Assembly: GCF_000192795.1 (NCBI RefSeq)
Contig: NW_007360613.1
Span: 62,001-126,000 of the forward strand
Origin: Vavraia culicis subsp. floridensis
Taxonomy: Eukaryota; Microsporidia; Pleistophoridae
Reading direction: 5' to 3'
Length of the DNA stretch: 64,000 nt
The notes beneath the pieces were generated by a model. The model searched no databases. It worked only from the letters and a program-made list of their open reading frames with translations, and was not told where the DNA came from. Of this stretch, positions 1 to 10,210 are shown piece by piece; the stretch's first letter is position 1, and the number at the start of each line of letters is the position of its first letter. The position numbers and the translations under genes are program-made.

Positions 1-86
1 GAGTTAACATTCAGGGTGGCGGTGAAAATTACGATCTTTACGATGGACGAGCGCGTAAAATCGCAGGATATTCCACAATAATTTAA
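1..86 (+). CDS. possible 3' end of a gene entering from the left (partial)
   Basis: Frame 3 is open from the window edge to a TAA at 84-86. It encodes about 27 residues rich in Gly, Tyr, Asp and Arg (including GGGENYDLYDGRARK), which looks more protein-like than the alternative frame 1 that stops at 79-81. The fragment is too short to assign to a family. A non-coding edge is the alternative. Confidence 0.35.
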   Translation, partial: VNIQGGGENYDLYDGRARKIAGYSTII

Positions 87-1695
87 TAAATACTGTTATT
101 ATGTAAGTGAACTACAAAATGTTTTTGAGTGGTCAAGCAGCCGTATTCCTACTTGAACCAGGATGTGCATCTGTTTCTTCATTCTAGCAATGAAAGTCTG
201 AATTAGGTAGGCTTATCAAACTCTTCTTAGTCATACTGTGAACACGAATTATTTCACTACTAATCACTAAACTACTATAATAGTCCCGTAGCTACCAAAG
301 ATACGTGCAATATAGTTTTCATAGTATTATGATAACATAGGAACACAGTGGTATAAACCTGCTAGATATCATGAATACACCATATGATATTCTCATATCC
401 AATTCTCAGTGCCCTCTGAGTCAGTCATGTTTCACTTTTTTGCCACTTTTACGATTTGCCCACATTCTATAAACGACCATGCTTAAGATAGCTCATATCG
501 CGTACAATGATGTGTTTAGAAATCAATAACTCACAAATATACCTTACTCGTACTCGGTACGCCTTGTAATTCTCTTGATTGTATACTATCGGTTCGTAAT
601 TCATTATATTACATTAAGTTCCTATGTCATAATTTACACTGGCATAAGGCAATGTCTGTTCATCCTCATCTATTCCCTGGTCTAGGCAGAAGAACAAACC
701 TAAGGATCACAGCACGGAAAAGGCATTGCAGTAGAAAAGGGAAAGAATGACAATTTTACTAGAAATGTAAATAAGAATGGAGTAATTCCCTCAGCGAACC
801 AGAACGTGTATTGTTTAAGTGCTGCTGTATGAGGAGAAAAATAAACATAATTTTTACGAAACGGAATGGAGTGATCTAAATAAGTTGTAAAGATTTGAAT
901 GACAAACCGTGCCATAATCCAGGTTTAATCACACAAATAGTTTAAGTGCCAGCGGTAAAGTCGCTCATCGTTTAACTTTTCCAGTAAATCGTTGTGTTAT
1001 CGTCCTTGTCGCCAAAAATGTGCTCTCTTCTGCAGCGGCATCATGGCAGATTAATCGTTCCGTGGATTCACAATTGAACAGGATTTCCAGCGAATGTCTG
1101 TACGCTAAGCAACTCGTTCAACAAAAAGGAGGAAATATCCTTTTACCGCATCTTATGATCTAAGGAAAATTTCTCAATATTCCACAACACATGCTAAAGA
1201 ACATAACAAAAAGATTCTCATCGTGCTTTCATCTTAATCACGTTACATACCTCTCCTTTAACTTATTGATATGCTGCTCTTCATCCTATCATTTAGCAGG
1301 TAACTTTCATAAATCGTAGTAAAATTACATGTTTTGATCAATTTGATCGCTATGATTGAAAGCACCATATGAATAAAGCAAAGATGAGCGCACGAATCCT
1401 TTTTACTGCTCACATCACCAAAGCGCTCAATAGCAGTGTACAACTATTTGCTGACCGATGATAAACAAGTTCAGTGATAAGCCGTGCAGGAGATTATTGG
1501 TGCTTTATTTCCGGTAAAAAATATAAAAGTACATAAATCAGGAGTGTTTGGCCAGATAAAAACGCTTTTATACTCAGTCTGGTCCGAAGATTCTATGCCG
1601 GTGTACACCTATCATTGTACGGCTTTGCTCCTGAAACACAATGTTTCAGAATATGGATAGTGCTGTATGTTAAGAACAGGACATAAACAGAGAAA
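87..1695. other. AT-rich intergenic stretch
   Basis: No supported gene. The minus-strand ORF at 700-915 arises partly from a dispersed repeat copy at 806-857. No tRNA or other RNA gene was recognised. Confidence 0.6.
806..857 (-). repeat. dispersed short repeat, copy A
   Basis: On the minus strand this matches the core TTTATTTnnCTCnTCAT followed after 1-3 bases by GCAnCACnTAAACAA. Similar copies lie at 44502-44548, 46107-46152 and 57678-57720. It lies far from any supported gene start. Confidence 0.5.
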
Positions 1696-3792
1696 ATGAA
1701 TCTCCTGAATGCGTTGCTAACCCAGCTAGCACTCAATAATCTTGATGCGTACATCTTGAACCACACAGACGAGCACCTCAACGAATTCATATCGGATGCT
1801 GACATGCGCGTTAAAAGATTGACGGGATTTACGGGAAGTAACGGAACGGCCGTCATTACCAAGACAGAATGTGTTCTGTACACAGATAGTCGGTACTACC
1901 TGCAGGCCAAGAAGGAGCTTGTAGAGCCGTTCAAAATGATGAGAATAGATGAGGACAAGTCAGTGTTAGAATTTTTGAAAGACACAATTGGGGAGGGTCG
2001 GGTTGGAGTGTGCTTACGGCTGATATCGCACGAGCGCTATAAACAAATGAGTGAGGAGTTTGAAGAGACTAAATTAGTTCTGGTGCCGGTCGAGGAGGAG
2101 CTGGTTGAGATCATCTGGAAGGATAGACCGAAGAGAAACCCGGGTAGCATTGTCGATCTGGAAAAGTACGCCTTTGACGAATACATGACATTTCTAAAAA
2201 ACGATAAAGTAAAGAAACTATTTGACGAACTATTTAGGGACAGCTACAAATACGAGTATGATGAAATGATTGAACCTGATTTGATACCGGGGCTGACACA
2301 CTCTAACAAAATAAGAATCGTGCAGAAGAGTCTAAAGAAAGATGAAGCAATAATTTTGAGCGCATTGGACTCGATCGCGTGGTTGCTGAATCTAAGAGGC
2401 AGAGAGATTGCTAATAACACGGTGTTCTATGCGTATGTATACATCACAAAGGATAGTTTGGTAATATTTACCGATGCAAAGGTGCCTCGAGACATCGGGC
2501 TCAGGAGATATGACGAGTTCTACGAGTTTTTGAAACAAACTGACGAAAACACTGTGTACGTGTCTGATAGAGTGAATGCTAGCATAGTTGACATTCTAGG
2601 CGAGCATCGCACGAAGGAAAATAAATTGGTGGAAAAGTTGAAGAGCGTGAAGAACAGGAACGAGATCATGGGATTTTTTCAGGCTGCAATAATGGATGGC
2701 GTAGCACTTGTCAAATTGTTCACGTGGCTGAACAAGAATAAGGACAGAATTACGGAAATAGGTATCAGTGACAAATTGTTGGAGATAAAGTCACAGTTGG
2801 TGCTTGGTAGAGGAAGAGAAACCAAGACGGACAAGAATGAGGAAAAAAGCATGAATTTAAGTGCTAGACAGATAGAAGACGAAGTAGATGTGAATCCATT
2901 GCTGGTTACCATCGGTTCGAAAGAATTAGTGCACCTATTTTTTGAGCTGTTCACCGGCAGATTGACCGAAAAAAACAAGAGTCTGCTGCAAAACATGGTA
3001 AGAATTAATAAGAATATGTTTTCCAGCTCACCTGTGGAATCGCCAAGCGTAGAAAATAACAAAATTAGCGGTAAAAATGGAGAATGGAACATTGCAAAGA
3101 CTGGTTTTCTCTTTCCAAGTTTCTCGACAATCGTTGGATACGGAAACCACGGTGCAATCGTGCACCACTCAGCAAGTGATACAACAGTGGATGACAAGAG
3201 CTTAATCTTGATAGATTGTGGGTCTCAATTCATATTCGCTACAACTGACATCTCGCGGACAATTCACTTGGGCACACCCAGCGATGAGCAAATACACGAT
3301 TTCACGAACGTGTTGAAGGGACAACTGCTCGCAAAGAGGCTGGTGGGCCCAAAGAATCATATAGCTGGTCTGATACAAGACCTACCTCGGTACTACCTGT
3401 GGCCCGAAAATAAGAACTATGGACATGGAACAAGTCATGGCATAGGAACTGCACTTTATGTGCACGAGTCACCGCCACAAATACGTTTCGACGCTACCAT
3501 CGAAGCTCATCAGATATTTACGATCGAGCCTGGGTACTACAAAGAGGGAAGTTACGGGGTACGAATTGAGGATGCTGTAATAAGTCTTTACAATGGCAAC
3601 ATTTTCCTACAGAACATGACATTTGTTCCTCTTCAACTGAACCTTATCGATGTTTCGTTGCTTAATGATGAGGAGGTCGATTACTTGAACAGGTACAACC
3701 AGAATGTGCAAAATATTCTTGGTGAGTATCTGTATGAGAAGGAGGAGAAGGAGTGGCTGATAAGCAACACGAGGTTCTTCAATAGAGTGTGA
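1696..3792 (+). CDS. APP1: Xaa-Pro aminopeptidase P (M24B metallopeptidase)
   Basis: A cytosolic metalloaminopeptidase that removes an N-terminal residue preceding proline, helping peptide recycling. The 698-residue protein has the family's creatinase-like N-terminal half (GFTGSNGTAVIT, YTDSRYYLQA, SIAWLLNLRG) and a C-terminal pita-bread catalytic domain. Metal ligands are visible: D507 (LIDCGS), D518 (TTDISRT), H581 (GHGTSHGIG), E611 (IEPGYY) and E625 (RIEDAV), with H590 in VHESP. An extra Lys/Glu/Ser-rich segment of about 100 residues (roughly 368-470) sits just before the catalytic domain, where relatives have a short linker, so the protein is longer than the usual 610-650. The start is the first ATG of the open frame. 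No CCC lies next to it. Assignment to the APP1/XPNPEP1 subfamily is firm. The function of the insert is unknown. Confidence 0.93.
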   Translation: MNLLNALLTQLALNNLDAYILNHTDEHLNEFISDADMRVKRLTGFTGSNGTAVITKTECVLYTDSRYYLQAKKELVEPFKMMRIDEDKSVLEFLKDTIGEGRVGVCLRLISHERYKQMSEEFEETKLVLVPVEEELVEIIWKDRPKRNPGSIVDLEKYAFDEYMTFLKNDKVKKLFDELFRDSYKYEYDEMIEPDLIPGLTHSNKIRIVQKSLKKDEAIILSALDSIAWLLNLRGREIANNTVFYAYVYITKDSLVIFTDAKVPRDIGLRRYDEFYEFLKQTDENTVYVSDRVNASIVDILGEHRTKENKLVEKLKSVKNRNEIMGFFQAAIMDGVALVKLFTWLNKNKDRITEIGISDKLLEIKSQLVLGRGRETKTDKNEEKSMNLSARQIEDEVDVNPLLVTIGSKELVHLFFELFTGRLTEKNKSLLQNMVRINKNMFSSSPVESPSVENNKISGKNGEWNIAKTGFLFPSFSTIVGYGNHGAIVHHSASDTTVDDKSLILIDCGSQFIFATTDISRTIHLGTPSDEQIHDFTNVLKGQLLAKRLVGPKNHIAGLIQDLPRYYLWPENKNYGHGTSHGIGTALYVHESPPQIRFDATIEAHQIFTIEPGYYKEGSYGVRIEDAVISLYNGNIFLQNMTFVPLQLNLIDVSLLNDEEVDYLNRYNQNVQNILGEYLYEKEEKEWLISNTRFFNRV

Positions 3793-5400
3793 AACAATAG
3801 ATCGCGTATATTTACAGTACTAAACATACTCTTTCACAATAATAGTTGTTTTGTTTTACATTATTTTAAGGAACATATTATACCCAACACATTGGGTGTG
3901 GTTATGCTTTGGCAGCAGCATTTACAATAACTACGCTTTTTCGTCTTTTTATTACCAATATTTGCTTTAATCGTATTCAACATGGTTTAATTAACTGTGT
4001 TATTCCAAAATATCAATGTATGTTCTGCTCAGCCTCTGTTATGGTGTATCTGGGTTGATAGATGGTAATAATGAATGTTTATTTTCATAGATAAACGAGT
4101 TAAAAATACAAGCTATCGTTAACGGTGCGTCTGCGTAGCGGTAAAACCCTTGGTCGTACAATAGTTGAAAATGAACGCATCGATAGGTAAAGTGCGTTTT
4201 GATTGCCTTACAATTAACAAAGTCTCCCAATATGTATAAATGAAGAACTCACATCATGGTGTGTCCCAACACAGTCACAAAGCGATAATCTCACGTTGAT
4301 CAAATTATGTATTAAAAGAGCACAACTAATTCTTCCTCATAATAAACGAAAATGTATTTGGGACTAATCGAGTACTTTAATGTTTCCCATTTAAGAGTTA
4401 AAATGACGTGTTATTCCCAATTATACTTGTTTTGGATGTCATCATATTACGTTTTTCGATGAAATAAAAGCTCTGCTCTACACTTGAAATCGTATGATGG
4501 CACAATTACATATCTATGTGCATTTTCATCCTCGATGGCCAAAATAACTCTAATTTGCTCAGCTTCACCCATTCCATTATTGAATGATCACGTAACGAAT
4601 GCTGTTCATTTTATCAATTGTTAAGAACCTGATTTAATATCAAAATTTTTTGAAATACCGCAATTCCAAGGCTATGAAGTTCTGGCTTGTGTTAACACAT
4701 AGTTTGATGGCCGTATACGGATTTGAAATACAAACACACGCAACATCCTTAAATTGATTAATACCCATGCTTTATTCAAAATGTTGTATCGATTGTTAAA
4801 TCATTTGTCAGGTCGGTGCTTTATATCAACAAGTAATTTACTCAAAATCAGAATTACGATGGCTTTAATTACCGTTAAATTGTGCGCTCGTAACAGTGAT
4901 CTGATATGGTGCAAGCGCAGATAATTACTCTAAATATAGGACTAATTATTTCATATAACTATCTTCAACGTTTTAAACATGTTGGCAATATTAATTATGT
5001 TGTTATCCATCTACTACGATGCAATACATGAGGGCTTCAACTCGATTAAGCGTAACTTATCGGACGGAACCGCATTGATCACATATTTTTCCAACTTATT
5101 TGTTAAAACCGCTTAAAGCAGCCATAACGTACCAATATTCAACATATACTTGACCAATCATGCTTTTGATTCTTCATGGTTTTTTACGACAAATTCTATG
5201 CACAATTTGGCGGCAGAAACGTGCATAAGCCCAAAACACATCAGATCAAATAATTTCTCTGTTGAGAATATTTGCTCGCCGTGCTATTTAGATAATTTTT
5301 TTATTTTTTCTATTTTTTGATTTGTTAATTTGTCTTTTTTTCTCCTTTAATTTACATTAAAAAATACTTCGAAAAACGTGGCGGACTACATCGAACCCAT
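3793..5400. other. AT-rich intergenic stretch
   Basis: No gene supported. It ends in a T-rich tract (about 5290-5345) before the HECT gene. Confidence 0.6.
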
Positions 5401-7416
5401 ATGTCGAACACTAAACTACAGGATCTTTACGTCAGACAGCTCTACATTGGATGCGACAACAGCGAGTGCAAAATGTATTTCTGTAGGAACGACATGTCTA
5501 AGGCAAGTCTGCTGAAAATAAGCGACATATTGGCAAATTACGGTGAATATTTCCTGTGCTCAACGAATAGGAACAAAGAGTCTGCTAAAATTAATTTTAA
5601 CGGTAAAAGTTGCCCGATAATAGATTTTTACGTTTATGTTGTGAACCAAACAACGAACAAAAAATCGATTCTGCCAGATTCGCTTTCCAGGCACAACTTT
5701 TGTTCGTTTTTCAAGAAAAACAGCTTTAATGAGGAGGAGAAGATACTGATAGAGGGCGTGTTCAGCATGCTGTTGAACCAATACGTGAACTACAACGAAA
5801 ACATTCTATCGCACATAATTATACGGTTGATCTCAGAAATACTCCTTAAAGTTGATTTGAAGGACGACGTTTTTGAAAACATTTCAGAAATTTTCTTGAA
5901 CATCGACAAATTGTGCAAGGAATTAGAACTAGACCCAGAGAAACACGCAGTATTTCCCGGGAGTGATGGGCATGGCCAGGGTACCGAAGAGGAAAGCTGC
6001 ATGAACTGCCTGTTCAACGATATATTCACAGAACATGATCTGATAAATCTGATACAGACAATCTCAAAGTTTCTTAACAGCAATGAATTCGATACAATCA
6101 GATCATCCAAGAAAATAGAGGAATTGCTGAACATCTTTAACATTCTTTTCTGTATAAACGAGAGGGTGCGTATCGTTTCCTTCAGAGAATTTTATCTAGA
6201 GAAATTTTGCGAGAGCCAGAATTTGAAGGAAGAAATCAGGCTGCACAAGGCCAATTACAAGGCAATCGTGAAATATCCTTTTATTTTGCCGCTGCATCTC
6301 AAAGCAGATTTCATAAAATCAGAAAATAGTGATATGATGAAGAACAAGCTGCAGGATGCGTTTTTTAGGGCGTTATTCATTGGCAAAACATCGCCGTACT
6401 TTTTTATCACTGTAAATAGAAACACACTTTACAAGGACGTCTTTAAAATTTTTTCGAAAACAAATTTTGATGACATCAGGAAAGAAATTAAGATCACATT
6501 TAAAGGAGAAGAGGGCGTAGATTCAGGAGGAATAACCAAGGAGTTCTTTCAATTGGTAAGCGAAGAGCTTATTCACGACAGTTTTCTGTTCACCATCCAA
6601 AACAACCTACTTTGGTTCACAGAGGGTAAAAAGAACAGCAGATACGAGGTAGTGGGCAGACTGATAGGTGTAGCGCTTTACAACGACGTGGTGCTGAATT
6701 TGCCTTTTCCCACGTTTCTTTTTAAAATATTTTTGAACAAGAAAGTTGAACTGGACGACTTGATGGAAATTGAGCCAGAAATTTGCCACTCACTCAAGAA
6801 AATACTTCAAATGAACGATGAGGAGCTATGTGTTCTTGAGCAGTGTTTCTCCATCACGAGAAACACCAAGTCGATCGAACTCATACCCAGAGGAAAGAAC
6901 GTAGTGCTCACAGAGAAGAATAAGGAACTTTTTGTGGAAAAGTATGTGGAGTATTTGACTTACTCTGAAATGAAGGAGAACATAGAGAACATCAAAAAGG
7001 GATTTTTCCACGTTATCAAGTTGAGAACAATCAGTTTTCTCCAGCCCTGTGAGCTAGAGAAAATCATAGTTGGCAGTAACGTCATAAATGTACAGCTGCT
7101 TAAAAAAACGGCAGTATATTCGGGGTTCACCGAGGATTCTCTCGTTGTCAAGACATTTTGGAAAATCTTCGAGGAATATTCACTGGAAGACAAGAAGAAG
7201 CTGCTGATGTTTATTACGGGCAATGAACGAGTTCCTGTCACATGTACAGAAAACTGGAAGCTGATAATTGTCAGAAACGGCTGCGACACAGACAGGCTGC
7301 CATCTTCACAGACATGTTTTAACACTTTGCTGTTGCCCGAATATTCATCGGAAGAAAAACTGAGAAACAAACTGGGTATAGCTATTTCAATGACCAAAGG
7401 GTTCTTTCTACTTTAA
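5401..7416 (+). CDS. E6AP/UBE3A-like HECT ubiquitin ligase with N-terminal AZUL zinc domain
   Basis: An E3 ligase that accepts ubiquitin on a cysteine and passes it to substrates for proteasomal decay. The 671-residue protein opens with an AZUL-type zinc domain: C18-x4-C23-x4-C28-x24-C53, closely matching the spacing in E6AP. The HECT domain fills about 300-671: FKGEEGVDSGGITKEFF in the N-lobe, then RLIGVALYN, RLPSSQTCFNTLLLPEY with catalytic C639, and a C-terminal KGFFLL aromatic/aliphatic tail as in E6AP. The region between (about 60-300) is divergent. The protein is shorter than human UBE3A (about 850) because that middle region is reduced. A CCC sits 3-5 bases before the ATG, supporting the start. 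The combination of AZUL plus HECT is diagnostic of the E6AP clade; substrates cannot be read from sequence. Confidence 0.93.
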   Translation: MSNTKLQDLYVRQLYIGCDNSECKMYFCRNDMSKASLLKISDILANYGEYFLCSTNRNKESAKINFNGKSCPIIDFYVYVVNQTTNKKSILPDSLSRHNFCSFFKKNSFNEEEKILIEGVFSMLLNQYVNYNENILSHIIIRLISEILLKVDLKDDVFENISEIFLNIDKLCKELELDPEKHAVFPGSDGHGQGTEEESCMNCLFNDIFTEHDLINLIQTISKFLNSNEFDTIRSSKKIEELLNIFNILFCINERVRIVSFREFYLEKFCESQNLKEEIRLHKANYKAIVKYPFILPLHLKADFIKSENSDMMKNKLQDAFFRALFIGKTSPYFFITVNRNTLYKDVFKIFSKTNFDDIRKEIKITFKGEEGVDSGGITKEFFQLVSEELIHDSFLFTIQNNLLWFTEGKKNSRYEVVGRLIGVALYNDVVLNLPFPTFLFKIFLNKKVELDDLMEIEPEICHSLKKILQMNDEELCVLEQCFSITRNTKSIELIPRGKNVVLTEKNKELFVEKYVEYLTYSEMKENIENIKKGFFHVIKLRTISFLQPCELEKIIVGSNVINVQLLKKTAVYSGFTEDSLVVKTFWKIFEEYSLEDKKKLLMFITGNERVPVTCTENWKLIIVRNGCDTDRLPSSQTCFNTLLLPEYSSEEKLRNKLGIAISMTKGFFLL

Positions 7417-8083
7417 GGATCAGGTGCGACTGCTTTACCCATTTGGGATAACAAACCATGAATAATTGATTGTTATACACTCGTGGTGGAAAATATCTTT
7501 ATTAAAATGATCATTTTAATACACTAAATGGTATACATGTTGGTGTTACCACAATGGGATGCCATTTTTTTAGCTACATGATCTGCCTTTATTGGCATGT
7601 AATGATCATATCTGGTGAGTTATTTTAAACACAATCCTTGCTATTTTTCGTTTTATTCCTTTTTTATTATTTCCCATTCATCGATGAACCAACGATCCTT
7701 TAATCTACCATATTGCGTTTTTTAATTTGATTTGTAAAAATTAATCAAGAACTCTACATCAAAGCATTTTTATACAAAATGTTACATAAGAGCACTGCAA
7801 ATGAGTTGGTGCACCTCAAACATGAATCAACTGTCCAAGTATGATGACCGTGAATAACTTGACTGCCGCCCATGATTAGGCACGATTCGTTTTACAATGA
7901 CAACTGGCGTAGAATAAAACTATAAAGGGATGAGAGATGTGGTATTAGTTGTTTGAGATCGAAGGTTGTGGCATAAGAGGTTTTCCAACTTTTTTCCCTA
8001 TTGGTTGTTTGACCTTAAAAAGACACTTTTAATTAAATGGCATCGTATTTGATCACTTTAAAAGGAACTGTTTTATTATTGCC
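7417..8083. other. intergenic stretch
   Basis: AT-rich. No gene, repeat or RNA recognised. Confidence 0.6.
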
Positions 8084-9268
8084 ATGCGTGAGTTTCTTGC
8101 TAACTTCCAAGGTATGCCTCTCTTCAAAATAACCAATCTCAGGAATTTAAAAAGTGCTAAAGTGTTCCACAGAGAAATTGTGAAAAATCTACAAACAGCA
8201 AAAAGCGCGTTTATAATAACGTTGTACTTCGGAAACGAGCAAAAAACAAGAGAAGTGATGGCAGAGATCAAGACACGCCAACAAAAAAATATGGAGACGA
8301 AGGTTATAATTGACTATAACAGATGCAAGCAGAATGAAAAGATATTTGCTCTTCTGAAGGAGTATCAAATTGAAGATGTTGTATACTACGCGAATAGAAG
8401 AAGCTATTCGTTATTGCCAAATTGCATCAAAGAGCTTTTCTCCGTGCTGCACGTTAAGGTGTATATATTCGACGATTTGATTATACTTTCAGGTGCTAAT
8501 CTTGAAGATAAATATTTTACAAACAGATTGGACAGATATTTCAGCATATACGATGCCAAGCTCGCTGACTACCTGATTAAGAATGTATTCGAACATTTTT
8601 ATGGGAGCAAGCATGTAGAAGGGGTAAAGGGACGGCCTAAATCTGATATAGGCAAACATTATATGATATCAGCGAATAATGTTGCCAGATCAGTTGAGAG
8701 TCTAGGATTAAGCAATACTTATGTGGTTCCATACAGTGAATCGGAAGAGCTTTCTGTCATAGAAAACATTTTTGGCCACAACTTCGTTGAATACTACATA
8801 TCAACAGCATATATAAATTTTCCAGAAATATACTTGAAGCACATCAAAACCAAGGACACAATAATAATCTCTCCTGACGCAAGCTGCAATACTTTTTGTG
8901 GAAGCTCGCTTCTTGACAAGTTGGTGTGCAAGCTGTATGATTACTACATGATAAACACCGAAAATATTCTGGACAAGGCTGATCTTAGAACATTTTACAG
9001 GAAAAAGGCAAGCTTCCACTTTAAAGGTATCTGGGCATTCGCAGAAGACTTTGCCATAACAGTGATAGGATCAAGCAATTTCAATGAAAGAAGCTACAGA
9101 AAAGACAAGGAGCTAAATTTTGTGCTCATAACGGGGGACGAGCAGCTGATCAAGCAGTTCGAGCAAGAAATCAGATATCTTGAAAAACATTCAGAAAAAG
9201 TTAATGGAGATAACAAAGTGAATGTGTTCATCAAGATAATAGCTTATATGATGAAATATTTTCTTTAA
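8084..9268 (+). CDS. PGS1: CDP-diacylglycerol-glycerol-3-phosphate 3-phosphatidyltransferase (PGS1-like, PLD superfamily)
   Basis: Predicted to make phosphatidylglycerol phosphate from CDP-diacylglycerol and glycerol-3-phosphate, the committed step to phosphatidylglycerol and cardiolipin. The 394-residue protein carries two PLD-type HKD motifs. The first is H123-V-K125-x4-D130 within LHVKVYIFDD, followed by LSGANLEDKYFTNRLDRY, a PGS1 hallmark. The second is H312-F-K314-G, followed by VIGSSNFNERSYRKDKE. The Asp of the second motif is not at the classical spacing; as I recall the same holds in other eukaryotic PGS1 proteins. The N-terminus shows no obvious organelle presequence. No CCC precedes the ATG (GCC only). 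Phospholipase D or cardiolipin synthase of the PLD type is a less likely alternative, because the FTNR and NERS motifs favour PGS1. Confidence 0.85.
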   Translation: MREFLANFQGMPLFKITNLRNLKSAKVFHREIVKNLQTAKSAFIITLYFGNEQKTREVMAEIKTRQQKNMETKVIIDYNRCKQNEKIFALLKEYQIEDVVYYANRRSYSLLPNCIKELFSVLHVKVYIFDDLIILSGANLEDKYFTNRLDRYFSIYDAKLADYLIKNVFEHFYGSKHVEGVKGRPKSDIGKHYMISANNVARSVESLGLSNTYVVPYSESEELSVIENIFGHNFVEYYISTAYINFPEIYLKHIKTKDTIIISPDASCNTFCGSSLLDKLVCKLYDYYMINTENILDKADLRTFYRKKASFHFKGIWAFAEDFAITVIGSSNFNERSYRKDKELNFVLITGDEQLIKQFEQEIRYLEKHSEKVNGDNKVNVFIKIIAYMMKYFL

Positions 9269-10210
9269 ATAAATACTTAAGCGGTATCATGTATCTGTTG
9301 TTTGGCCGATTCGCTGATGGTTCCTACTTGGATTGACCCCTTCATAAAAGGAAAAAATTGATAGCAATTGCTGGCACCGGTACGCTTGTTCACGATGCAC
9401 ATTGACAGAATTTCTACGTATTGGGAGCACATAATAAATATCGGCCGGGATTGTAGTAATAGTCATGTTTAACGAAATGAGACCCACCTTGAACACCGTT
9501 TATTTGTCTCCAGCGACAATGATATGAGAGAGTACGGAAAGAACAAACGAGCACATTTCGTAACAACGAATATCCGCAATACATGGGCACTTCCAAAGAT
9601 GTACTTTTTATCGGCCAGCTCGAATACTTTGTTCCAAACCATCTCAATAAATGTATGCTAAGTAACGAATATCCTCATATCTCAGCAGTATTTTGTGTCA
9701 AATTGCTGTCAAATACACTCAATAAACTTTATTAAGCGCTGTGTTGAAGTACAAAATAGTTTAATAGATAGGTCTTACCGTACTTAGAACTTTCATGTTT
9801 AAAAATTCATAACCATCCACAGGTAGCAGAAATTACGCAGTGTATCTGGAATTATCCTATATAGAGAAGAACTTGTGAGTTGTTGATCAGATCATGTCTT
9901 AAACGGGTTAAAAGTAACGCCACGGTTTCATTGTATTTATCGGTGAATACGGTTCAGGATTTGCCCTTGTTCCGTATAGAGGCATTCTATTACTACTCTA
10001 TGCGTTCTAGTGCAATATTTATCTTATTGTTGGTTCAGAATTCGTATCAGCAGGTTCAAAAAGAATGTTTTCCTCCGCAAAAACACAAAAACGGCAGTGT
10101 TAGATCTTTTGCAGACACTCAGTGCTTTGCTGTTGGCTACTGTTCTGCTCTTTCGCTTTTTCTCATGGATCATTGTTTGATTTATATTTGAAAATGTTTA
10201 GGACCCCGGA
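9269..10210. other. intergenic stretch
   Basis: No gene supported. Two overlapping minus-strand open frames (9287-9647) lack ATG starts and look like chance or long-decayed sequence. An ATG-less plus frame at 9880-10191 was also rejected. Confidence 0.5.

Noticed and set aside
2679..3197. 172-codon minus-strand frame opposite aminopeptidase P
   Set aside because: Lies wholly antisense to a well-supported gene; Ser/Leu/Phe-rich text typical of reverse-strand shadow.
9880..10191. 103-codon frame upstream of RPT1
   Set aside because: No ATG at its head, irregular hydrophobic composition, no family signature.
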